Positions 21,476-27,984 of a stretch of 27,984 nucleotides of DNA are shown here, one piece after another. The stretch lies in contig DJHS01000071.1 in the NCBI GenBank assembly GCA_002433235.1, positions 1 through 27,984 of the forward strand. Direction: 5' to 3'. Positions within the stretch are counted from its first letter, which is position 1, and every line of letters starts with the position of its first letter. A program made the position numbers and the translations under genes. This stretch comes from UBA6614 sp002433235. Its GTDB lineage: Bacteria > Verrucomicrobiota > Verrucomicrobiia > Limisphaerales > UBA1100. Under the pieces are notes generated by a model. The model was not told where the DNA came from. It saw only the letters and a program-made list of their open reading frames with translations, and ran no database searches.

Positions 21476-22812
21476 CCCTTCAACAACACATCATCCAACG
21501 CGCCGGTGCTGTCGGAGAATTTTTCAGTGGGCACGCTGAGGGCGTTGAGCATTGTCACATATAAATTATTGAGCGGCACTTTGCGGTCATTGAGCATGTG
21601 GAACTCACCGTGTTTGAGGCCGAGGTTTTTGCCGCCGCACAAGAGGAGCGGATAGTTGCTGTTGTTGTGGGTGTTGCTGTTGCTGCAGCCGTAGTAGATA
21701 AGGGTGTTGTCGAGCAGGGAGCCGTTGGCCTCGGGGGTGGCGGCGAGTTTTTGAATGAACTCGGTGAGCAACTGGCCCTGAAACTGATCGTACTTGGCGA
21801 GGCCGCCGCCTACGGGGTTGCGGCCGATGCCGGCGTGGGCGAGGCCGTGGTGGTTGCCGCCGATGCCGAGAGTTTGCGGGATGTTATCCCACGCACCGCC
21901 GCCCATGCTCTGCAGCATGTAGGTGGCGTAGCGGGTGGTATCGGTCTGGAAGGCGAGGTAAATCAAATTGTACATCGTGCGAATGAAGGCGGCCGGTTCC
22001 TTCACGGTGGCTTCCAGAGCGAGTTGCTTGGCGTCGACCTTGGGCTTGGGCGTATCGGACCAGCTTTGCATGCGCTCAATGTCCTTTTCCACATCGCGGA
22101 TGGAATGCAGGTAATGCTCGAGCTTCTCGGAGTCCGCACGGCCAAGGCGGCGTTTCAAATCCTTGTGACTCTCCAGTACGCGATCAACCAACCGTCGGCC
22201 GGTAGCGAGCTGGCGTTTGTTACCTCGCTGCAGCTTGGGGTCGGAGTTGAACATGTTGTCGTACAACGCCAGCAGGTTGTTGGTGGACGGAATGGGCCGG
22301 CCAAACTGGTTGTACGAAAGCGTGCGCGAAGTGCCCTTGGTGCCGAGGCCGCCTTCGTTGCCGAGCACGAGGCTGGGGTAACGCGTCTTCTTGCCGTGTA
22401 CACCAGCGGCCACCTGATCGATGGACGGATACTTCACGGCATCGCCGATATTACTGCCGGTGAGGAAGGAATCCGCCGTGCCATGGCCATTGGCGCGGAT
22501 GACGCGCGGATGCTCGAGGCCATACAGCACGGTGGTTTGGTCGGTGAATTCATTGAACCCGGCCATCGATTTACCGAACTGCATTTTGCCGTCGACCACG
22601 CGCGGGTACCAGCTCCAGTCGCGCGCGGGATGATCATCAGCCAGCGTGATGGCAAAGCCGTGCCCCACGTACAACGCGAGGAATCGCTTCGGCGGGACGG
22701 CATCTTTTGCGGCGGGCGCAGCAGCATTCAGGCTCTCCAGCCACGGCAGAGTGAGCGCTACGCCGGCGCCGCGGAGAAAATGTCGTCGATTGAGCTGGGT
22801 CGATTCGTTCAT
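21472..22812 (-). CDS. DUF1552 protein, Tat-type signal
   Basis: 446 aa. Tat-type N-terminus MNESTQLNRRHFLRGAGVAL followed by LPWLESL. The DUF1552 blocks are PPKRFLALYVGHGFA, VLYGLEHP, GHGTADSFLTG, SIDQVAA, YPSLVLG, SIRDVEKDIERMQSW, YMLQSMGGGAWD, HHGLAHAG and IYYGCSNSNTHNNSNYPLLLCGGKNLGLKHG. The activity is unknown. DUF1552 genes typically pair with DUF1592-type cytochromes, here upstream and overlapping by 4 bp (22809-22812), while the sulfatase gene overlaps on the other side. The three proteins are evidently made together. A role in processing or handling oxidised or sulfated glycans at the envelope is an inference from context only. Confidence 0.93.
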   Translation of the reverse strand: MNESTQLNRRHFLRGAGVALTLPWLESLNAAAPAAKDAVPPKRFLALYVGHGFAITLADDHPARDWSWYPRVVDGKMQFGKSMAGFNEFTDQTTVLYGLEHPRVIRANGHGTADSFLTGSNIGDAVKYPSIDQVAAGVHGKKTRYPSLVLGNEGGLGTKGTSRTLSYNQFGRPIPSTNNLLALYDNMFNSDPKLQRGNKRQLATGRRLVDRVLESHKDLKRRLGRADSEKLEHYLHSIRDVEKDIERMQSWSDTPKPKVDAKQLALEATVKEPAAFIRTMYNLIYLAFQTDTTRYATYMLQSMGGGAWDNIPQTLGIGGNHHGLAHAGIGRNPVGGGLAKYDQFQGQLLTEFIQKLAATPEANGSLLDNTLIYYGCSNSNTHNNSNYPLLLCGGKNLGLKHGEFHMLNDRKVPLNNLYVTMLNALSVPTEKFSDSTGALDDVLLKG

Positions 22813-25373
22813 GGCGTGTCCTTAAATAATTTCGATGTCACGACGGCCTTGATGAGCGTGCGCATCTTGTGGTTGTCGGCTTGGAAAATCTTTTTCAGGC
22901 GGAGCAATTCGGCGTTGTCGCGGTAGGTGAGCGGCCGGCCGATGGCGTGGGACAGGACGTGGCCGGTGAAGGCGTAGGCGAAGTCATCCGCGCGTTCCGT
23001 CCGCAGGTATTTCTTGAGGGCCGCCATGCCATTGATGGACTGGCCGCTGATTTCCGCCGATTTCACCACGGGATGAAACTGCCGACGCTTCGCGCCAATG
23101 CTCAAGATTCTCTCACGCGGCAGGCCGATGGCGTCAAAGCCTTCCATCGTGATGCCCCACGGATCGATATCCTTGTGGCAGTCGTAGCACGTGCCCACGC
23201 GATGGGCCTCGAGTTTTTGTTTGATGGAAAAGGTATCGACCTGTTCGGCCGGTAGATCGGCCAGCGCGGGCACATCGGGCGGCGGCTCGGAGGGCGGATC
23301 GCCCAGCAGGCGCGCGCGCAGCCACACACCGCGGTTCACCGCGTGCGCGTCCTGCCCGTTGGAATACGCCAGCAACACGGCAGCCTGCGTAAGCACTCCG
23401 CCGCGCCCAGCAGGCGCGGGTTGACGCGCAAACTTCTGCCCCGCCACGTCGGCCATGCCGTAGTGCTTGGCGACGCGTTCGTTGACGACCACAAAATTCG
23501 AGTCGAGCACATTAAGACAACTGAGATCATTGCGCAGCAGCTCACTGATGAACGCAACGGATTCGTCCTTCAAAGCCGCCTTCGTTGTGGGGCGCCAATT
23601 GCGATAGTAATTGGGATCGATGGCGATTTGGTCGAACACGCTGAAACCGATCCACTTGGCAGTGAAATCGGCCACGAACCGTTCAGCGCGCGGATCCGCC
23701 AACAGCCGATCCACCTCGCGCACCAGCGAGGAATCGGCAATCGGCTTGGTTTGATCCGCCAGCGCCAGCAGCTTGCCGTCCGGCGGGCCGTTCCAAAGAA
23801 AAAAGGCGAGGCGCGAAACCAGCTCGTGATTCCTCGCCCGTGCATCCACCCCCATCCGCGCGAGGTACATGAATTTCGGATCACTTAACACTACCGCCAG
23901 CGCATTGCGCAAAACCTCCAGCTCGGTGGCGCCGGTGGCGAATTCCTCCGCCAACACGCCATCGAGATACGCCGCCATGTCCTTGTCGAGGGGCCGACGC
24001 CAGGCGCGCGCGGCAAAGGCGCGCAGCTTCTCCGGCAGCACCTTGCGCTCAAGCTGGTCGCCCGCCATAAAACTCTGCAGTAACGGCGGCGGCCAACTGG
24101 CGTGGTACGGCAGCTCAAATTCCACCTGCTCCACCACCACGTGCCCGTGGTTTTTCATCACGTCACGGAAGATCGACTTGGTCTTTCCCTTACCGCCCGG
24201 ATGTGCCGCGGCCGGGCCGAGGTAGGAACGAATGAGGCCGCGTTGTTCCCCGAACGCATCGATCCAAATATCATCCGGCCGCACGAGATACACCTCGCCA
24301 CTGCGGTCCGCCTCGCCAAACGCCCGCGGCTGCGGAAAGCCGACCAGCGCGTTGTTGTTTTGAATGGACAGGATGCGCCACGTCTTGAGGCGTTGGCGCA
24401 TTTCCTTTTTGTTTTTGGCGGGCCCCCGCTCGATGGGCTCCAGACTCACGCCGACCCAGTCGCGCACATTCCCAAACAGCTCGAAGGTCTGCGGTCCTTT
24501 TTTCACCGGCACGGTGAGGTTGCCCACCCGCTTGTACGGGCGCATGAAACCTTCATCGAGATACAGCGAAAGCTCCTGTGGCGCGGCCTTGCCGGCATCG
24601 GTTGGCGGCTCGTTGCGCACGGTGATGCGGATGCGGAACTCGCCCTCGGGCCGGTTGTCCTTCAGGTACATCCGATACTCGTGCTTGGGCGGCAGCGGAA
24701 TCTCAAACTTGTCCTCGAGCCATTTCGGGCCGTTGTAAAGATTGCGCCGACTGCGCTCGCTCATGCCCCAGCTGGTGAGATAATGTTGCTTCTCCCAATC
24801 GCTGCCGGTGAGTCGATACATGTTTTCCTGCACTGCCGGATCCGGCGTGGCATCGGCGATTGCCAGTCGCAACTGTTCCAAGTACAGCGCCAGGTATCCG
24901 CCGGAAATGGCAAACTCCTCCTGCAACGAGTACCCGTGTTTGTCCACCGGATCCTCAATCAGGCTGTCCGCCACATGCCTCGAGACGCCCAGCAAATCCT
25001 GCAGACTGTGCGCCAGTTGATTGTTCGAAAGCCGCATCAACGGATCCGCCGGTCCGCGCGCATCCGTCTCATGCCGAGTCAGTGCCGGCAGCACCTTTTC
25101 CAAAAACGCCCGGCGCGCATCCGCTTTCGGCCGCTGCTCCACCTCCTCCGGCGGCATGTCTCCGCGCTGCAGCTGATGTACCACCTCGCGCCACGTCTCA
25201 TAATTCTCTGCCACCACCGGCAGCCTCAAAGTATCCAGCCGCACCATCCCCTTCGCCTTCTCCACGTTGTGGCACTTCACACAATGCGCCTCGAAAAACG
25301 CCAACGGCTTTGCCATCAGTGTTCCGGCAAGGGATAGGCCAAACCATACTAGTTGAATAGGGATTCGGTTCAT
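22809..25373 (-). CDS. DUF1592-family (DUF1587/1592/1588/1585/1595) secreted cytochrome-like protein
   Basis: 854 aa with a signal peptide (MNRIPIQLVWFGLSLAGTLM). The N-terminal heme site is C31-V-K-C-H35 in FEAHCVKCHNVEKAKG. It is followed by LRRGDMPP-like (QLQRGDMPPEE) and LSNNQLAHSLQDLLGV, typical of DUF1587. Then come the DUF1595/1592 region (RAFAARAWRRPLDKDMAAYL, LVSRLAFFLWNGPPDGKL, FVADFTAKWIG), DUF1588 (RGGVLTQAAVLLAYSNGQ, NRGVWLRARLLGDPP) and DUF1585 near the end. A second heme site, C729-Y-D-C-H733 (CYDCHKDIDPWG), lies in DUF1588. This is a large planctomycete/verrucomicrobial heme protein family of unknown reaction. Its stop overlaps the DUF1552 start; it lies 64 bp downstream of an arylsulfatase gene. 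Confidence 0.93.
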   Translation of the reverse strand: MNRIPIQLVWFGLSLAGTLMAKPLAFFEAHCVKCHNVEKAKGMVRLDTLRLPVVAENYETWREVVHQLQRGDMPPEEVEQRPKADARRAFLEKVLPALTRHETDARGPADPLMRLSNNQLAHSLQDLLGVSRHVADSLIEDPVDKHGYSLQEEFAISGGYLALYLEQLRLAIADATPDPAVQENMYRLTGSDWEKQHYLTSWGMSERSRRNLYNGPKWLEDKFEIPLPPKHEYRMYLKDNRPEGEFRIRITVRNEPPTDAGKAAPQELSLYLDEGFMRPYKRVGNLTVPVKKGPQTFELFGNVRDWVGVSLEPIERGPAKNKKEMRQRLKTWRILSIQNNNALVGFPQPRAFGEADRSGEVYLVRPDDIWIDAFGEQRGLIRSYLGPAAAHPGGKGKTKSIFRDVMKNHGHVVVEQVEFELPYHASWPPPLLQSFMAGDQLERKVLPEKLRAFAARAWRRPLDKDMAAYLDGVLAEEFATGATELEVLRNALAVVLSDPKFMYLARMGVDARARNHELVSRLAFFLWNGPPDGKLLALADQTKPIADSSLVREVDRLLADPRAERFVADFTAKWIGFSVFDQIAIDPNYYRNWRPTTKAALKDESVAFISELLRNDLSCLNVLDSNFVVVNERVAKHYGMADVAGQKFARQPAPAGRGGVLTQAAVLLAYSNGQDAHAVNRGVWLRARLLGDPPSEPPPDVPALADLPAEQVDTFSIKQKLEAHRVGTCYDCHKDIDPWGITMEGFDAIGLPRERILSIGAKRRQFHPVVKSAEISGQSINGMAALKKYLRTERADDFAYAFTGHVLSHAIGRPLTYRDNAELLRLKKIFQADNHKMRTLIKAVVTSKLFKDTP

Positions 25374-25437
25374 CCGACTTCTGGGAGACTACAAACGAAT
25401 TGGTACCCGCACAAGTCATCGGTGCGACATCCGGCCA

Positions 25438-26994
25438 CTACTGCTTTGGTGCGGCCAACACCGGAAATTGATCAGTCACACTTTGATGAAAAGTCGCCGG
25501 CCAACCTTCGTTCGCTTGGTTGGAGCCGGGGCTCGTACGGCCGTTGCGAATGGCGGTGCCCAGTTGGGTGACGAGATCCTGAACGCGTTGCGGTTCCTTA
25601 GCGCTCAAATTGGTTCGCTCGCCGGGGTCGGTGGCCAGATTGAACAGCTGCACGGGCGGCAGTTCCTTGTTCTTAAACGCCTGGGCGGGGCGTGGGGCAC
25701 TCCAACCGCCGGAGCCGGGGCAGAGGATGAGTTTCCACGGGCCGCGGCGGATGGCAAAGGAGCCATTGATGGAATGATGAATGGTAAACGGCCGCAGTGG
25801 CTCGCGATTTGTCACGCCCTGCAGTGCTGGTAGGATGGTAAAGGAATCCTCCGCGGCGCGAGCGGGGATGGCTTGGTGTTGGCCTAGAATGTCGGCGAGG
25901 GTGGCGTAGAGATCGGTGGTGCAGATGGTTTCGCCGGAAGCGCTGCCGGCTTTCACCTTACCGGGCCAGCGGACGAGGAACGGCACGCGATGGCCGCCCT
26001 CGTAGATGTCTGCCTTATGCCCACGCCAGTCTCCGTTGGGTTTGTGGCCCTTGGCGATAAGGTCGGGAATTTTTGCCTGGGGCGAACAGCCGTTATCGGC
26101 AGTGAAAATAACGATCGTGTTGTCGGCGAGGTTTTGTTGATCCAACTCGGCTAACACTTCGCCGACGACCCAGTCGGTTTCCATCAGGAAATCGCCGTAG
26201 ATGCCAAGGCCGGATTTGCCCTGCCATTTTTTGGACGGCACAATAGGCGTGTGCGGGCTGGTGAGCGGCACGTACAGGAAGAAGGGCTTCTTGCTCTCGG
26301 CGCGCGAGGCGATGTACGCGCGGCTTTCGCGGGCGAAATCGATGAGACAATTGACCGCTTCAAAATCCTCTGCTGCCGGGCCAGGCCGATGGAAGGCTTT
26401 GGTGGTGTTAGCCCAAGCAGTGGGCTTGTCGTTTTTCAAATACAGATACGGAAACATATCAAGCGACGCGGGAATGATGTAGGATTCATTAAAACCGATC
26501 GCCAATGGGCCGCCGGTGACTTTTTTGTCGTAATCAATCTGCCAACCGTCGCCCTTGGGCGCGCCGGTTTTGGGCTTCCGTTTTTCACCATTGGGCAACA
26601 TCTGCCAACCGAGCCCAAGGTGCCATTTACCGACCACCGCCGTATGATACCCCTGTTGCCGCAGGAAACCGGGCACGGTTAGGCGTTGCTTTTCAATGAG
26701 CGGTTCGGACAAGCCCCAGAGTACACTCTTCTTCAGTGTACTACGCCAGTTGTAACGGCCGGTGAGAATTCCATAGCGCGTGGGGGTACAAACGGACGAC
26801 GTAGTGTGTGCGTCAGTAAAGCGCATGCCCTCACGCGCCAACCGGTCACAATGCGGCGTGGCAGCCTTGCCTCCAGCATGAGACAGATCACCATAACCGA
26901 GATCGTCTGCCAGGATGTAAATGACGTTAGGTCTGTCCTTCGCTGAAACGGTGAACACGGTGATACAAAGCAGGACAAAGAAATGAAAAGGCAT
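25438..26994 (-). CDS. Arylsulfatase (S1 family), secreted
   Basis: 518 aa; start at ATG 26994 precedes the signal peptide MPFHFFVLLCITVFTVSA. RPNVIYILADDLGYGDL supplies Asp30-Asp31. The formylglycine motif is C69-T-P-T-R73 in SSVCTPTRYGILTG; Thr at the fourth position is allowed by CxPxR. Further sulfatase blocks are VVGKWHLGLGWQ, PLTSPHTPIVP, IVIFTADNGCSP, GHKADIYEGGHRVPFLVRWPG and the C-terminal ELPPVQLFNLATDPGERTNL. Belongs to the large arylsulfatase A-like group found in many copies in Verrucomicrobiota and Planctomycetota. The substrate is unknown, and a sulfated marine or mucin-type glycan is a fair guess. It lies between the second esterase gene (39 bp) and the DUF1592 gene (64 bp). 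Confidence 0.94.
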   Translation of the reverse strand: MPFHFFVLLCITVFTVSAKDRPNVIYILADDLGYGDLSHAGGKAATPHCDRLAREGMRFTDAHTTSSVCTPTRYGILTGRYNWRSTLKKSVLWGLSEPLIEKQRLTVPGFLRQQGYHTAVVGKWHLGLGWQMLPNGEKRKPKTGAPKGDGWQIDYDKKVTGGPLAIGFNESYIIPASLDMFPYLYLKNDKPTAWANTTKAFHRPGPAAEDFEAVNCLIDFARESRAYIASRAESKKPFFLYVPLTSPHTPIVPSKKWQGKSGLGIYGDFLMETDWVVGEVLAELDQQNLADNTIVIFTADNGCSPQAKIPDLIAKGHKPNGDWRGHKADIYEGGHRVPFLVRWPGKVKAGSASGETICTTDLYATLADILGQHQAIPARAAEDSFTILPALQGVTNREPLRPFTIHHSINGSFAIRRGPWKLILCPGSGGWSAPRPAQAFKNKELPPVQLFNLATDPGERTNLSAKEPQRVQDLVTQLGTAIRNGRTSPGSNQANEGWPATFHQSVTDQFPVLAAPKQ

Positions 26995-27033
26995 GCCCTT
27001 GGATTAGCATGCCGAGATATGAATAACAAGAAG

Positions 27034-27984
27034 CTAGGGGTGCATCGGCGGACGCTTCCAGTCGACCGACTTGTATCCCTTCGGCTTGTCTGGTTTTAGT
27101 ACGGTTACCAATTCAGCTTCAGGATCAAAAAGTGGCTCGTTATCTGTTCGGAATGGGGATGCGGGGAAGCCTTCACGATTGTAAAGCAGGTTTCGTCGTG
27201 AGGGGTTCATGGCCCAAGCGTATCGGACAGCTACAGGCTTCGTGACTTCTGTTGAATAAACTACAATATTGTCTCCCTTGATTTCAGCTTTTGCCCAATG
27301 CCATTTGCCATCTTTGCCTGAGATTGCAAAGGCATCGAGTGCTCCCGCCCGGGCGGACACCAAGCCCGAGCCAACTGAGTCAAACTCAAGAGTCACCTTA
27401 TTTCCCTTAATTATCTGTCGTCTCAGGACTGGGCCAGAGGCAGGAATTTTACGCCCGTAGGTTTGTTGAAGTGCAAGATAGGCGTGGCGAATACCGATGG
27501 GCTTTTTATTCTTTGGATGTAAGTCGATAGCATCCCCAGTATCAATAGTCACAGCCATCGCCGTATTAGGAACCATTCGATTGGCGAGCCGCATGGATTC
27601 ACGATTTGCAGCCCAACTAGCCTCCAATCCTTCAATCGGCTTGGTTTGGGGCGGGTTCCAGCTTGGTAATTGGGTGAACTGAAAAGGGAAATCTTTGGGG
27701 ACATTGCCATCGGACATCTTGTGCCAAGAATTGCGGTAGTAGCCAATGAGTTTGATTAACTGACTCTGATAATGAACCGCCTGAGGCACGTCCTTTGAAT
27801 TGCGTTCGCCTTGATACCAGATGATGCCACGAATTCCGTAGGGGCGAATCGGGTGAATCATGGCATTGAAAATATTGGCCGGATGTTGATGGCCCAGCGT
27901 GCCGGGACGCGTGATGGTGGGTGGCATCAACTGGCGAAAGGCATTCTTCATGGTTTGTCCAGCGTCGATCTTGGCGTTGTACTC
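27034..27984 (-). CDS. Sialate O-acetylesterase-like (SASA) protein, C-terminal part
   Basis: The frame is open to the window edge. It reads EYNAKIDAGQT before an internal Met at 27951, so the gene starts outside and at least 316 residues are present. Recognisable blocks are IRGIIWYQGERN, FTQLPSW, TGDAIDLHPKNKKPIG with the catalytic Asp/His region, and the terminal VRYAWAMNPSRRNLLYNREG. The Ser-containing GQSNM motif lies upstream, outside the window. It belongs to the same superfamily as the esterase at 9115-11496 but to a different branch, so the substrate could be another acetylated glycan. The last about 40 residues (EPLFDPEAELVTVLKPDK...) are a charged tail. The stretch is more A/T-rich than most neighbours. 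Confidence 0.88.
   Translation of the reverse strand, partial: EYNAKIDAGQTMKNAFRQLMPPTITRPGTLGHQHPANIFNAMIHPIRPYGIRGIIWYQGERNSKDVPQAVHYQSQLIKLIGYYRNSWHKMSDGNVPKDFPFQFTQLPSWNPPQTKPIEGLEASWAANRESMRLANRMVPNTAMAVTIDTGDAIDLHPKNKKPIGIRHAYLALQQTYGRKIPASGPVLRRQIIKGNKVTLEFDSVGSGLVSARAGALDAFAISGKDGKWHWAKAEIKGDNIVVYSTEVTKPVAVRYAWAMNPSRRNLLYNREGFPASPFRTDNEPLFDPEAELVTVLKPDKPKGYKSVDWKRPPMHP

Noticed and set aside
21598..22926. 442-codon plus-strand open frame
   Set aside because: Antisense to the DUF1552 gene; composition-driven (Val/Ala/Glu/Gly-rich) with no motif.
24102..25337. 411-codon plus-strand open frame
   Set aside because: Antisense to the DUF1592-type gene, whose heme motifs and domain order are clear.

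Overview
The window looks like a chromosomal segment of a PVC-superphylum bacterium, most likely Verrucomicrobiota and possibly Planctomycetota. This is inferred from gene content: three sulfatases, PSCyt/DUF1549/DUF1553 with DUF1501, DUF1592-type cytochromes with DUF1552, a SMUG1-type uracil glycosylase, a secreted serpin, PhyH and sialate O-acetylesterase families. Shine-Dalgarno sequences are weak, and there are GCCGGC palindromes of a kind I associate with Verrucomicrobiota. No rRNA, tRNA or marker gene fixes the taxon. Nearly every gene is on the minus strand, so transcription runs from right to left. The only convincing plus-strand gene is the SMUG1 homologue at 9190-9918.

Right end, 27984-16113: a partial sialate O-acetylesterase-like gene; an arylsulfatase; then three genes joined by ATGA overlaps (DUF1592-type cytochrome, DUF1552 protein, and an iduronate-2-sulfatase-like enzyme with a C-terminal domain closely resembling the von Hippel-Lindau beta domain); a c-heme plus squalene-cyclase-like toroid protein; and a PSCyt1/DUF1549/DUF1553 cytochrome interrupted by 355 N.

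Centre, 15976-7073: a sialic-acid locus. It holds a DUF1501 protein, a GH33 sialidase, a PhyH-type Fe(II)/2-oxoglutarate oxygenase, a sialate O-acetylesterase, N-acetylneuraminate lyase and N-acylglucosamine 2-epimerase. Read together, secreted enzymes release and de-O-acetylate sialic acid. NanA then cleaves it to ManNAc and pyruvate, and the epimerase converts ManNAc to GlcNAc, as in the Bacteroides-type non-phosphorylated route. No transporter, GlcNAc kinase or regulator is in the window. The SMUG1 gene lies on the opposite strand between the esterase and nanA. The esterase has no stop codon after its conserved domain, and its frame stays open antisense through all of SMUG1.

Left end, 6979-1: a secreted inhibitory-type serpin with a predicted Arg-Ser reactive bond; a compact set of secreted proteins (75-aa peptide, EEP phosphoesterase/nuclease, clan-CD-like His/Cys protein); a lower-GC pair of lipoproteins (TPR-like and leucine-rich repeat); and the N-terminal part of another sulfatase.

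No stretch over 300 bases lacks a gene, apart from the N gap, which is inside a gene. Non-coding or remodelled structure consists of three GCCGGC palindromes (one single, two as an inverted pair), a long hairpin in the 3' end of the sialidase gene, and a CACAGAG-type repeat encoding part of a signal peptide. I saw no CRISPR array, IS transposase, tRNA or rRNA.
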